Below, one piece after another: positions 24,049 to 32,650 of a stretch of DNA of 64,000 bases (within the stretch, counting starts at the first letter, position 1; each line of letters starts with the position of its first letter). Location: positions 6,847,001-6,911,000 of the forward strand of contig NZ_CP029617.1 of assembly GCF_003945545.1 (NCBI RefSeq). Reading direction: 5' to 3'. The position numbers and the translations under genes are program-made. The notes below the pieces were generated by a model, which was not told the DNA's origin, made no database searches, and worked only from the letters and a program-made list of their open reading frames with translations. Origin of the DNA: Streptomyces sp. WAC 01529 (lineage in GTDB: Bacteria; Actinomycetota; Actinomycetes; Streptomycetales; Streptomycetaceae).

Positions 24049-24662
24049 CGTGGCCGCCCCTCTGCGGTGGCGAGGGTGCACCACGTGGCCATGCCGTCGG
24101 GGCTGACGCCCCACTTGGTCGCGAAGGTGTCCACGAGGTACATCCCGCGGCCGTGCTCCTCCTCCGCGGACGCCTTATGCACCTGTGGCGTACTGACCGT
24201 GCCGTCGGTCACCACGATGGCGATCTCGTCCGTGGTGATGATCAGACGGAACCCGAGGACGATGCCGTACCGCAACGCGTTGGTGGCCAGCTCGCTGATC
24301 ACCAGCATCGCTCTCTCGACGAGGACGGGGGACATCCCCCAGAGGTTCAGCTTGGCCATGCTGATCCGGCGGCAGCGCCCGGCCCACACGGCCTCGGACC
24401 GAGGGACGTCTGTGCCCGGGGCCCGGCGGTCGAGCTGGATGGCGAAACCCACGTCGTCGAGGACATCGTCCGCGTCCAGGGGGAGGTAGCCAGGAAGACG
24501 GTTGGTCGCGGTGCCCATCAGTTCCCGCCTCCGGTGATCTCCGCTGTTGACGACGAGCTGTACGCCCAAGGGGTGAGGGGACGCTTGCTTGTTCGCCGGT
24601 ATCCACGACTCCTGAAGTGTCGGCTTCGTGGCTTTGAAGGTGACGTCGGTGATGGGCGTCAT
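24045..24662 (-). CDS. HATPase (anti-sigma/RsbW-like) regulator
   Basis: 205-aa GHKL-type ATP-binding protein. N-box VISELATNALRYG and G-boxes VVTDGT and HGRGMYLVDTFATKWG are visible. There is no histidine-kinase phosphoacceptor domain, matching the RsbW-like anti-sigma or regulatory ATPases abundant in Streptomyces. The start is ambiguous. ATG at 24662 gives an N-terminal extension with GC3-biased codons, while ATG at 24518 has the stronger GGAGG site and a family-like length. It heads the run 24662-21676. Confidence 0.8.
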   Translation of the reverse strand: MTPITDVTFKATKPTLQESWIPANKQASPHPLGVQLVVNSGDHRRRELMGTATNRLPGYLPLDADDVLDDVGFAIQLDRRAPGTDVPRSEAVWAGRCRRISMAKLNLWGMSPVLVERAMLVISELATNALRYGIVLGFRLIITTDEIAIVVTDGTVSTPQVHKASAEEEHGRGMYLVDTFATKWGVSPDGMATWCTLATAEGRPR

Positions 24663-24868
24663 GGGGGAACTTCCCATCTGCTCAGTGCGGGGGACCCTGC
24701 AAGGTGTTGCACCGATTCCCGAGGCTGTGGTCGCCAACGGCATCCGTACGTAACGGCTGAGCGCCGGCGCTGGTGGTCCGGCCTGCGAGGTTCGGGGGTG
24801 TAAGGGTCGTCAGGAGGGCAGTCGGCAACAACCGTGACCCGAGGGCGTTTTACGGGTGCGCCGTCCGT

Positions 24869-24897
24869 TTCACGGTTTCGCGCCTCGGGACCGTGAA
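24869..24897. promoter_or_regulatory. TTCACGGT inverted repeat between divergent regulators
   Basis: TTCACGGT (24869-24876) is repeated inverted as ACCGTGAA (24890-24897), and TCACGG recurs at 24902-24907. It lies between the HATPase operon (minus) and the XRE-TPR gene (plus), where the XRE protein may bind. Confidence 0.4.
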
Positions 24898-24979
24898 GAA
24901 GTCACGGATTCTCAACGCAGCGTTGCGGTCTGCTCACTACGCTCGTGGCGGGTGACCGCGTACGGAGAAGGGCCCGCTC

Positions 24980-26341
24980 ATGAACCAGCGTTCGGTATCG
25001 CACAGCCCCTCGTGCGCCAAACGCATCCGCGAGACACGGTCCGAGGCGGGATACGGGCTGTCCCAGATCGCCTTAGAGATTCACCAGTGCTGCCACGTCA
25101 GTTTGCTCCGCGCCCAGCGGCTTGCGCGCGGGTGGACTCAGACCGAAGCCGTTGATCATTTGCGCGCCTTGGCGGAAGACCTGGGGCTGACCGCGCCACG
25201 TACTGATGCCGACCAACTGCGGCTGTGGGAGATGGGCATGCACCAGCCACGACAGGGAGCGATCTCCTTGCTGTGCCGACTGTACGACTGCTCGGCCCAT
25301 GATCTTGGCTTCGCTGTTCCGGCGGGGAGCGCCTGGACGCCGGAACGGCAGCCCGAGAGAGCTGGCGCACTGGTCGATCTGATCGACGGCCGGATTGAGG
25401 CCGCCCGCCGTTCCATGGACCGGACTCTGGCGCTTGGCAGTGTCACCGCCGCGCAGATGGACTTGCTCGACGAACGCATCCTCGATGTCCGGCGGCAGTA
25501 CCTCTACGCCCCACCCGCGAAGATGCTCACCGAACTCCTCGATGAGTTGGAGGAAGTCAAGAACCTGGCGGTGGACCGGCAGCCTGCCGCGGTGCAAGTC
25601 CGGCTGTCGGAGATGACGGCGGTGCTCGCCACACTGATCGCCGATGCCCTGATGAAGCTGGGGCGCCTCTCACCGTCTCGCGCCTGGTACGACACTGCGC
25701 AGAGCGCGGCTGACGACAGCGGCAACATCGAACTCAGGGCCCGGGTCCGCGCCCAGCGCGCCATGCTGCCGTACTACTACGGGCCCCTGGAAGGCGCCGT
25801 CACCCTGGGCCGGGAAGCCCGTCTGCTCTCGCGGGGCCGACAGACCGCGACAGCCGCCTTCGCGACCGCGGCAGAAGCCCGAGCCCTGGCCCGTCAAGGG
25901 AATGCCGCCGCAGCGGAAACCGCCATCGCCGCCGCCCAGCGCTTGTACGACCGTTGTGACCCCGGCGACCAAGACGATGCCTTCAGCTTCCCTGAGCGGC
26001 GGATGCTGCTGTACCTCAGCGGCGCCTTCACCGCCCTTGGCCGGAGCAGCCAGGCCCGCCGAGTTCAGGAAGAAGCACTCGCCATGTACCCGGCCCGCAC
26101 GGGAATCGACCCTGCCCTCCTTCAATTGGAGGCGGCGATCTGCCTGGCACACGACCGCAGTCCAGCCGAGGCATGCCAACTCGCGGGCGCCACCTACCTC
26201 CGGGTACCGGCCGGCCACCGCACTCACATCCTGGAGGAGCGGGCCCGGGACGTCCTGGAAGTGCTCCCACCAGGGATACGCCGAGGACGCGCCGCACGCG
26301 AACTCACCGAAATCCTCGCGCTGCCCAAGGGCCCCGCGTGA
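24980..26341 (+). CDS. XRE-TPR regulator
   Basis: 453 aa. An N-terminal Cro/C1-like domain (about residues 12-110) contains a long insertion between helices (LLRAQRLARGWTQTEAVDHLRALAEDLGL). It is followed by a ~300-residue all-helical tail with TPR-like repeats (RAWYDTAQSAADDSGNIELRARVRAQRAML, TAAFATAAEARALARQGN). This is a common streptomycete architecture associated with signal-peptide or nucleotide-responsive regulation. GAGAAGGG upstream supports the ATG at 24980. It is divergent from the HATPase run and followed by the phosphotransferase. Confidence 0.75.
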   Translation: MNQRSVSHSPSCAKRIRETRSEAGYGLSQIALEIHQCCHVSLLRAQRLARGWTQTEAVDHLRALAEDLGLTAPRTDADQLRLWEMGMHQPRQGAISLLCRLYDCSAHDLGFAVPAGSAWTPERQPERAGALVDLIDGRIEAARRSMDRTLALGSVTAAQMDLLDERILDVRRQYLYAPPAKMLTELLDELEEVKNLAVDRQPAAVQVRLSEMTAVLATLIADALMKLGRLSPSRAWYDTAQSAADDSGNIELRARVRAQRAMLPYYYGPLEGAVTLGREARLLSRGRQTATAAFATAAEARALARQGNAAAAETAIAAAQRLYDRCDPGDQDDAFSFPERRMLLYLSGAFTALGRSSQARRVQEEALAMYPARTGIDPALLQLEAAICLAHDRSPAEACQLAGATYLRVPAGHRTHILEERARDVLEVLPPGIRRGRAARELTEILALPKGPA

Positions 26342-26374
26342 CAGCGCCCGGGATCGTCAGCCAGCCTGAACCCC

Positions 26375-27280
26375 ATGACAGCTCCAGCACCGGCACCCGG
26401 CGGCTTCGACGAAACCGCACTGCGCCACATCGTCATGCGCACCTGCGAGGTAGCAGACCTCGACGGGTCGAATGCACGCCTCCTACGCGGACACACCAAC
26501 GCCGTCATCCTGCTACCCGAGGCCGCCGCAGTGGTCAAGGTCGCCCGCCGCGGCACCCCGGCCAGCAACGTGCAACGCACCACCCGCTTCGTACGCTGGC
26601 TGATGGACTGCGGCTTCCCCACCGTGCCGCTGCACCCTGGACCGGAACAACCTCTCCTGGTGGACGGACACGCCGTCACCATCTGGACCTACCTCCCGCA
26701 GCCAGACCACCCAGTCAGCGCCGCACAGATTGCCAAGCCCCTCTTCCACCTCCACAACCTGCCCACACCACCCGTCGAGCTGCCAGAACACGACAACGTC
26801 CGTGCCATCCGCAAGTCCATCGCCGCGATCACCGCCTTCCCCACAGCGACTCTCCGGTTCCTCACCGAACACGTCGACCGGCTCGAAGCCGAACTCGCCA
26901 AAGTGAACTTCGCTTTGCCGACCGGCCCCTTGCAAGGCGACCCTCAGCACCGCAACGCCCTGCATCATGGCGATGAAGCAGTGCTGTGTGACTGGGACAC
27001 CGTGGCGTATGGCCACCCGGAGTGGGACCTGGTCACCATCGAGGTTCACTGCCGACGCTTCGGTTACGGCCCGGAGCACTACGAGGACTTCGCCACAGCC
27101 TATGGGTACGACGTCACGACGCTGGCCGGTTATGCGACCCTGCGTGACCTCCGCGAATTGCGCATGGTCACTACAAATGCGCGCAAAGTGCACCACGCGC
27201 CGGAGAGCATCCACGAAGTTCTGCGCCGCGTACACGGTCTGGAAAACGAAGACTTGGGCATGCGCTGGCGCATTCTCTGA
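26375..27280 (+). CDS. APH-fold phosphotransferase-like protein
   Basis: 301 aa. The aminoglycoside-phosphotransferase/choline-kinase fold is shown by LQGDPQHRNALHHGDEAVLCDWDTVAYGHPEWDL, which carries the catalytic Asp and Asn and the metal-binding Asp of Brenner's motif. The usual first His of HGD is Gln. The P-loop-like Lys is in AAVVKVARRG. Family members phosphorylate antibiotics or small hydroxyl compounds. Here it follows an XRE-TPR gene by 33 bp and may be an adaptor enzyme of unknown substrate. Resistance function is not implied. Confidence 0.75.
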   Translation: MTAPAPAPGGFDETALRHIVMRTCEVADLDGSNARLLRGHTNAVILLPEAAAVVKVARRGTPASNVQRTTRFVRWLMDCGFPTVPLHPGPEQPLLVDGHAVTIWTYLPQPDHPVSAAQIAKPLFHLHNLPTPPVELPEHDNVRAIRKSIAAITAFPTATLRFLTEHVDRLEAELAKVNFALPTGPLQGDPQHRNALHHGDEAVLCDWDTVAYGHPEWDLVTIEVHCRRFGYGPEHYEDFATAYGYDVTTLAGYATLRDLRELRMVTTNARKVHHAPESIHEVLRRVHGLENEDLGMRWRIL

Positions 27281-27331
27281 CGAAGGCCCCGCGCGTTTTC
27301 AGTGATCCGTGCTCGCGGGAAGTCGCACCAG

Positions 27332-28624
27332 TCAGCGTCCCTGCCGAGCGGTAGCGGCATGGAGTTCCTTGACTCCGCTGGTGTGGGGGTGGCGTTGTGC
27401 CAGCTCGTCGACGATGCTGCGGATCGCGGGGCGGTCTCGGACTTCGCCGGGGCTGGCTCGGTAGGCGTCCAGGAGGGAGCGGGCGGTCTGCTCTGGCCGT
27501 CCCCAGGCCCACCAGGCGCGTGCCATGTCGGTGCCCATGCGGGCCTTGCGTTCAGCTGTGGGGAATTGGGCGGGGCGGAGGTTCTTCCCGGCTTCCAGGG
27601 CGGCTCCTGCATCTCCGAGCGCCCAGTGCACGCCGACGGCGTACAAGTCCACGGCGGCCGGGCTGATGGGGAACAGTCGGCCCGCTGGGGCGGCGGCCGG
27701 CAGCCGATGAGCGGCGCGGCGGGCTTCCTCGGTCATCGACAGGGCTTCGGCGCGGTGGCCGCCACGGGCAGCGGTGTAAGCCAGGGTGCAGAGCATCTGT
27801 GCATAGGCCGACGCGGTCGCATCGGTGCGCAGGCCGGTCGCCTCGACGGCAGAGGCTGCTGTCGTCATGAGGCGCTGGGCTTCGGCGCCGCGGTCCTGGT
27901 GGCGCAGGACGATGGCCAGCTCCCGGGCGGCGGCCGCGGAGGCGAGCGGAGAACCGGCGACCTCGGCCCAGGTGCGGGCCCGGTCCGCGGTGAGCCGGGC
28001 CTGGCCGTAGGAGCCGAGCTTGGTCAGCACCGCAGCGGCCAGGCTGTAGACGGAGGAGAGCCGGGCCTGATCGAGTTCGCGACGGGAGGAGGCCGCGGCA
28101 TGTCCGTCAGCGATGAGGCCGGGCAGCGCGGCGAGGAGACGGGAGTGCGCGCCCTTGTCGTACAAGTCGCGGGCGGCCGCCATCCGGCCATGTAGGGGGC
28201 CTTGGCCGGTCGGGGCCGGTGTGTCGGCCAGGGCCTCGTCGAGCCCCATCATCAGGGCGACGGGCCCGGCGGCAGCCGTGGCGGTGAGCAGCGTACGGCG
28301 GCGCATCGGGTCCTCCTCGGCGTGCGGACTGGCCGTCACTCTAGTGGCCGTCGGCACCTTCGGGGCGGGTGGCGCCAGGGAAGTCATCAGGATGTGTGGC
28401 GGAACGCCGACCTCTTGCGCGGCGCGGTGGACCAGGTCCAGGTCGACGACCCTGCGGCGCCGCTCCAGCCGGGAAACTGTTGCGGGTGCGCAGCCGAGCC
28501 GGTCTCCGAGGGCGGCGAGTGTCCAGGAGAGGTGTTCACGGCCGAGACGGATGAGCGCGCCGGCGCGCCGCTGCTCGGCTAACTCGCGTGCCTTGGGGGT
28601 GCTCCAGAACGGGTCAACGGGCAC
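27332..28624 (-). CDS. XRE-TPR regulator with internal RRR hydrophobic segment
   Basis: 430 aa. An XRE helix-turn-helix covers about residues 25-80 (LAALGDRLGCAPATVSRLERRRR). Near residue 105 a Tat-like stretch MRRRTLLTATAAAGPVALMMGL follows, then a TPR-like helical tail to the end. The internal twin-arginine stretch recurs in this streptomycete family and is unlikely to be cleaved in a cytoplasmic protein. The GTG at 28624 has GGGAGG 5 nt upstream and is preferred over a longer frame from 28723. It is convergent with the phosphotransferase and divergent from the gene at 28807. Confidence 0.75.
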   Translation of the reverse strand: MPVDPFWSTPKARELAEQRRAGALIRLGREHLSWTLAALGDRLGCAPATVSRLERRRRVVDLDLVHRAAQEVGVPPHILMTSLAPPAPKVPTATRVTASPHAEEDPMRRRTLLTATAAAGPVALMMGLDEALADTPAPTGQGPLHGRMAAARDLYDKGAHSRLLAALPGLIADGHAAASSRRELDQARLSSVYSLAAAVLTKLGSYGQARLTADRARTWAEVAGSPLASAAAARELAIVLRHQDRGAEAQRLMTTAASAVEATGLRTDATASAYAQMLCTLAYTAARGGHRAEALSMTEEARRAAHRLPAAAPAGRLFPISPAAVDLYAVGVHWALGDAGAALEAGKNLRPAQFPTAERKARMGTDMARAWWAWGRPEQTARSLLDAYRASPGEVRDRPAIRSIVDELAQRHPHTSGVKELHAATARQGR

Positions 28625-28691
28625 AGGTCCTCCCACGCCGCACGACCGGGGCCCTCCACGGTACGGACGCTTCTTATCGTGGTCGAGGCTG

Positions 28692-28720
28692 TTTGCACGA
28701 CGTGCAAAGCCCTTGCACGA
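28692..28720. promoter_or_regulatory. Palindrome plus half-repeat in divergent promoter
   Basis: TTTGCACGACGTGCAAA (28692-28708) is a perfect palindrome around one base. TTGCACGA recurs 20 bp further at 28713-28720. It lies between the XRE-TPR gene and the divergent gene at 28807, and is a likely operator for the XRE protein. Confidence 0.55.
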
Positions 28721-28806
28721 CATGGTTGGCGATCACCGTAGGAGGAGGCGTTGCGGTGTGCTGGGTGCAGCGCCCCGAACCACGGGGCACGTCCATCGGA
28801 GGCATC

Positions 28807-29271
28807 ATGGCAACGGCTGTTGCAGCTCCTCTGGCCACGAACCCGATGAGCGGCCCGGTCCGCTCAGCTCGGGAGGTCGTATCGAGCGGTCTGTGGGACA
28901 AGCAGGTCGGGCTGCTCGTGCGCGACTACCCGTACGACTCGATCATGGCGGCCCGGGTTCTCGAACAGGGATACGCCTACCTGCTGACCGCGATGCGGCA
29001 CCGGGGCGAGGGGCTGGGGCTCGCGCCCAGCAAGCTCGTCGACATCGGCGTCCACACGATCATCCTCGACACCGTGGCGTACGCCGAACTGTGCGAGCGC
29101 TTCAACGGCGGCAGCTTCTTGCACCACGTGCCCGAAGTCGAGATGAAGAACGACGGCTCGGTGATGCGGACGGCCCACATCGTCGCCGCCGACGGATGGG
29201 ACGTCGACCTTCCGCTGTGGGCGGACGCCGCCCCGTGCGGCCCCTGCCACCCGGGCAGCGACTCGCACTGA
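28807..29271 (+). CDS. Conserved-looking hypothetical protein
   Basis: 154 aa with CGGAGG 5 nt before the ATG. It reads as a compact alpha/beta domain (GLWDKQVGLLVRDYPYDSIMAARVLEQGYAYLLTAM, KLVDIGVHTIILDTVAYAELCERFNGGSFLHHVPE) and ends in CGPCHPGSDSH. I recall similar proteins next to XRE-TPR regulators in Streptomyces, but no function is known to me. It is probably controlled by the palindrome at 28692. Confidence 0.65.
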   Translation: MATAVAAPLATNPMSGPVRSAREVVSSGLWDKQVGLLVRDYPYDSIMAARVLEQGYAYLLTAMRHRGEGLGLAPSKLVDIGVHTIILDTVAYAELCERFNGGSFLHHVPEVEMKNDGSVMRTAHIVAADGWDVDLPLWADAAPCGPCHPGSDSH

Positions 29272-29282
29272 CCAGCGCCAGA

Positions 29283-29317
29283 GCCGTGCCCCGGCCGACG
29301 GCCGGCTGGGGCACGGC
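29283..29317 (+). terminator. Hairpin after the gene at 28807
   Basis: GCCGTGCCCC (29283-29292) and GGGGCACGGC (29308-29317) are exact complements. The loop contains a smaller GGCCGACGGCC hairpin. Positioned 11 bp after the stop. No T-run. Confidence 0.6.
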
Positions 29318-29373
29318 ACTCGGCCGGGTGGGATTGACGGGAACCAGCCCGGCGTCGGGCCGCACTCGCCAAG

Positions 29374-30072
29374 ATGGTGCGGATGACGACCACGGCAGAT
29401 CTCTGGCACCACTACGGCCGCATCCGTGCCGAGCGCGACCGTGCCGTCCCTGATTCCTTTCACTGGATCTGGAGTCAGGATGGCGGCCCCGGCTCGGAAG
29501 TGCTGGGCGATCTTGCGGGGCGAGTGATCGGCGACCTCGGCGCCGGAGCCGCCCGGCACGCCGCACATCTGGCCGTCCGCCACGACCCCGCCGAGATCGT
29601 TGCCATCGATGCTTCCCCCGCGCAGTACGAGATGGCCACCGACCTGTTCGCCCACCTCGCTCCGCGCCTGCGTATCACCTCCTCCGACGCCGTACCTCAC
29701 CTCCAGGCGGCGGAAAACGTCTACGACGTGCTGTACAGCGTGTTCGGAGCCGTCGACTTCACTGACCCGCGCGCACTGCTGCCGGCCGCCGCCGCTGCGC
29801 TGAAGCCGGGCGGGCGCCTGGTCTTCTCCACCCTGGCCCACTACCTGAACGGCTCCCCGGCCCAAACGGACCTGGTGGCAGCCGACATCCCCGCCAAAAC
29901 CCCCGAGGGTGACAGGGCCTCGCTGCGTCGCTGGGTCCTCCAGGAGCAAGTGTGGGTGAAGGCCCTTGACGAGGCCGGATTCACCGACGTCACCGTGGAG
30001 ATGCTTCCGGCAGGGTCCGACGGACCGCGACCGGTGGACACGTTGCTGGTAATTGCTGACCGGCAGCGTTGA
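29374..30072 (+). CDS. Class I SAM-dependent methyltransferase
   Basis: 232 aa. The SAM motif I is VIGDLGAGAARHAAHLA, the acidic second motif AIDAS, and the later motif DVLYSVFGAVDFTDP with LLPAAAAALKPGGRLVFSTLAH. The substrate is unknown. ATG at 29374 or the ATG three codons later could be the start, since neither has a clear ribosome-binding site. It stands alone between two terminator-like or empty regions. Confidence 0.75.
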   Translation: MVRMTTTADLWHHYGRIRAERDRAVPDSFHWIWSQDGGPGSEVLGDLAGRVIGDLGAGAARHAAHLAVRHDPAEIVAIDASPAQYEMATDLFAHLAPRLRITSSDAVPHLQAAENVYDVLYSVFGAVDFTDPRALLPAAAAALKPGGRLVFSTLAHYLNGSPAQTDLVAADIPAKTPEGDRASLRRWVLQEQVWVKALDEAGFTDVTVEMLPAGSDGPRPVDTLLVIADRQR

Positions 30073-30241
30073 ACTTGCCGCCTGCATCGAGCTGTCACAC
30101 CGTCGTCTTAGCGGTGTTTGGTCCGCTGGCCGTAGCTAGTCACCCTCGCGATACCGCAATTGAGGTCAGCGCTCGACAAGCCGATTGATCACTTGCGGCC
30201 TAGTCGAACTGCTGGTTTGCCGCCATGGGACCGCTGCAGCG

Positions 30242-30751
30242 ATGAATCCGCCCACGGCAGACAAGAAAGAGCACCGAAAGAGTGGATAGCTGCGCGATGG
30301 CTATGTCAACGTACAACGTCCCGCAAAAAGCCCACACCAGAAGGTGCTGCTTCGCGATTCGCTCAGGCTCCAACAGCTGCTCGAAATCACGTGCAGCGTA
30401 GATCGACCCGATGGCGTGGCTCCTACCTGGGAGGTCCGCCTGTCCGAATTTGCTATCCGATCTGCTCGCTTCACCTCACCCGTGCCATTTGCCCTCGGGG
30501 GGCTGAACGCTTGGGTCGGTCAAACGGCAGGTGACTACCTCGCGGTCTCGACGGGCCCATGTATTGCGTCTGTGCCGCCGGCCTATTCGGTGAAGATCTA
30601 TTGCAGCGGGGGTACCGCAGCGACCGGCTCGTCCTCGCGCACGTGGCACGGCATCCGGGAACCACAACCAGGGAAGTGGCACAGGCTTTGGGAATTCCTG
30701 AGTGCCGCGTCACGGCCAACCTCGACCGGCTCGCCGGCGACGGCCTGCTAA
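30242..30751 (+). pseudogene. Hypothetical gene with early TAG
   Basis: From ATG 30242 the frame reads MNPPTADKKEHRKSG, then TAG at 30287-30289. It continues in the same frame as a protein-like sequence (LRDGYVNVQRPAKSP, LLRDSLRLQQLLEITCSV, WEVRLSEFAIRSARFTSPVPF) to about 30570, after which it loses character. A single TGG to TAG change would explain the stop. No family recognised. The original C-terminus may be the winged-helix frame starting near 30559 (different frame). Confidence 0.4.
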
Positions 30752-30858
30752 CGGTCGCCTCGGGGCAGCGCTCCCGGAGCCCCGCGCTCGTATCTTCTCC
30801 CACCCGTCGACGGTGTTACCAAGCAGAGGTCGAGCGCATGATGCGGCGGGCAACATAG
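30559..30858 (+). CDS. Small winged-helix (MarR-like) protein or fragment
   Basis: 99 codons. Residues ~20-75 form a convincing winged helix (RLVLAHVARHPGTTTREVAQALGIPECRVTANLDRLAGDGLLTVAS). The first ~20 residues are not family-like, and no ribosome-binding site precedes the ATG. It could be the frameshifted C-terminal part of the decayed gene from 30242. Confidence 0.4.
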   Translation: MYCVCAAGLFGEDLLQRGYRSDRLVLAHVARHPGTTTREVAQALGIPECRVTANLDRLAGDGLLTVASGQRSRSPALVSSPTRRRCYQAEVERMMRRAT

Positions 30859-31012
30859 CCGACGATCGCCGGTTAGCCAAACCGGGCATCGTGTGGACTA
30901 TTGGTTTCGTTCGCACCGGCTGCTTGGCGGTGGACTTGGAGCGGACAGCGCCGTGCTTTCACCGGGGCATCCCCGACCGTCCTGAACTTCCCCGCAATGC
31001 CTAGGAACCTCC

Positions 31013-31330
31013 ATGCCTACTCGCCCTCCCTCTGTTGCCTCCGTGATACAAAATCCCACCAGTGCCACTCGCACAGCATTCCTCAATGTGCGGGGTGCTG
31101 CCGAGTACCTCGGCCTGTCACCCCGAACCCTCTACGTCTGGCGGCATCGACGACATGGCCCGCCCAGCTTCCGTATGGGGCCGAGAGGTCGCGTGATGTA
31201 CCGGATCGAAGCGCTCGACGCATGGATCTGCGAACAAGAGCGGGTCGACTCCCGCTGCAACCCTGCCCTGAATCCGGTTAGCGCCACCCCTCGACGCCGC
31301 GCCGACTCGCGACTAGCTGACGCCAGGTAG
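31013..31330 (+). CDS. Excisionase-type HTH protein
   Basis: 105 aa with a MerR-like/HTH_17 DNA-binding domain (FLNVRGAAEYLGLSPRTLYVWRHRRHGPPSFRMGPRGRVMYRIEALDAWI), the usual form of Xis in actinomycete elements. It lies 32 bp before the integrase gene, the standard xis-int order. The first ~25 residues are Thr/Pro-rich. Role: directs excision with the integrase (family knowledge plus position). Confidence 0.8.
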   Translation: MPTRPPSVASVIQNPTSATRTAFLNVRGAAEYLGLSPRTLYVWRHRRHGPPSFRMGPRGRVMYRIEALDAWICEQERVDSRCNPALNPVSATPRRRADSRLADAR

Positions 31331-31362
31331 CCAGCTCCTGTCCCCTACTTGAAAGGAAGTAC

Positions 31363-32610
31363 TTGGCCGGCTACATCGAAGACCGCTGGATCAAAAAGAA
31401 GAAGGACCCTGTTACTGGCAAGCGGGAACGTACCGCCCGCTATGGGAAGGGTTCGCGGTATCGCGTCGGAGGAATCCCCGGTGTCCGGGACATGTCCTTC
31501 GACACGCTGGAGGACGCAAAGGCGTGGCTTCGCAGGGCCGGTACCGACAGCGAGCGCGGTGAGTTCGTCGACCCCCGTGACGGCTCCATCACCGTGGCCG
31601 ACTACGTCACTCACCACTGGCAGGCCGGCGTCCGTGGTGCTCCCGGAACCGTCAAGCGCATCGACGAGCGCGTACGCCTCCACGTCCTTCCGCACCTCGG
31701 CGATGTGGCGCTGAGGGATGTCTCCGCGACCGTCCTGCGCGGCTACATTGCCACGCTCGAAGGCGAGTGTTCGCCCCGCTACGCCCGCCAGATTCTCACC
31801 ACCCTCTCGAACATCTTCGAGACCGCCATCGACGACAAGCGCCTTGTCCGCAACCCGATGCGCGCCAAGTCGGTGCGCTGGCCCAAGCCGCCGGAGGACC
31901 AGCGGGAGGCATGGCCCCTGGAGACCGCGCGGAGGGTGCGGGATGTCATCAACCCGCGGTACCGGATCGCTGTCGTGGTCGCTCTCGGATGCGGGCTCCG
32001 TCAGGGCGAGGTCTTCGGCCTCTCACCGGAAGATGTCGACTTCGAGCGCGGCCTCATCCGTGTCCGCCGCCAGGTGCAACTTCTGCATGGTCGCTTGTAC
32101 TTCACCCTTCCTAAGGGCGGGAAGACGCGCATCGTCGACATGCCTCCGTCGGTCGCCGACGAGCTGGCCGCGTACTTTCTGCAGTACCCGGCCGTCGAGG
32201 TCGAGCTGCCCTGGGGCGGCCCTGAGCCCGAGCGGGAGAAGCAAACGTTCCCGCTCGTCCTGACCACGACGTATGGCAATGCGATCCGTGCCAACATCTT
32301 CAATGTCGAGGTCTGGAAGCCGGCGCTCGCGAAGGCCGGCGTCATCCCCATGCGAGAGAAGGGGCAACGCTGGAAGGCATCTCGCAAGGACGGCTTCCAC
32401 GTCCTCCGACACACCTATGCCTCGATCATCCTCGAAGCAGGTGAGTCCGTCGTCACACTCGCCCGATGGCTCGGCCACTCCAGCCCGACCATCACCCTCG
32501 ACCACTATGCCCACTTCATGCCCGAGGCGGGCGGCAAGGGGCGAGCGGCCGTCGACGCACTACTCGGCATGGTCCCCGAGTACGTCCCAGAGAACCTCGC
32601 CCTGACATGA
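31363..32610 (+). CDS. Tyrosine recombinase (element integrase)
   Basis: 415-aa site-specific recombinase. The catalytic set is complete: R213 (GLRQGE), Lys in the beta-hairpin PKGGKTR (K251/K254), H346 and R349 (HVLRHTY), H372 (LGHSS) and nucleophile Y382 (LDHYAHF). An N-terminal arm-binding region (residues 1-65) and a SAM-like core-binding domain (75-165) precede the catalytic domain. The TTG start at 31363 has GAAAGGAAG upstream. It is the rightmost gene of the element, so the attachment site should follow. Confidence 0.92.
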   Translation: MAGYIEDRWIKKKKDPVTGKRERTARYGKGSRYRVGGIPGVRDMSFDTLEDAKAWLRRAGTDSERGEFVDPRDGSITVADYVTHHWQAGVRGAPGTVKRIDERVRLHVLPHLGDVALRDVSATVLRGYIATLEGECSPRYARQILTTLSNIFETAIDDKRLVRNPMRAKSVRWPKPPEDQREAWPLETARRVRDVINPRYRIAVVVALGCGLRQGEVFGLSPEDVDFERGLIRVRRQVQLLHGRLYFTLPKGGKTRIVDMPPSVADELAAYFLQYPAVEVELPWGGPEPEREKQTFPLVLTTTYGNAIRANIFNVEVWKPALAKAGVIPMREKGQRWKASRKDGFHVLRHTYASIILEAGESVVTLARWLGHSSPTITLDHYAHFMPEAGGKGRAAVDALLGMVPEYVPENLALT

Positions 32611-32650
32611 GAGAACGGGTGGCACAGCACACGCTGTGCCACCCATTCTC
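32611..32650 (+). terminator. Integrase terminator
   Basis: 18-bp inverted repeat (32611-32628 with 32633-32650) with one mismatch and a 4-nt loop, starting right after the integrase stop. The inner 12 bp are perfect. Confidence 0.8.

Larger units (their letters stand above)
30073..31012. other. Low-coding, lower-GC region with decayed genes
   Basis: About 940 bp between the methyltransferase and the excisionase. GC bias at codon third positions is weak. Only two remnants are supportable: an interrupted frame from 30242 and a winged-helix frame at 30559. Nothing is recognisable at 30073-30241 or 30859-31012. Confidence 0.5.

Noticed and set aside
26375..27280. Calling the APH-fold protein an antibiotic resistance gene
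   Set aside because: Only the fold and catalytic Asp/Asn are visible. The HGD histidine is Gln and the context is regulatory, so a drug substrate is not supported.
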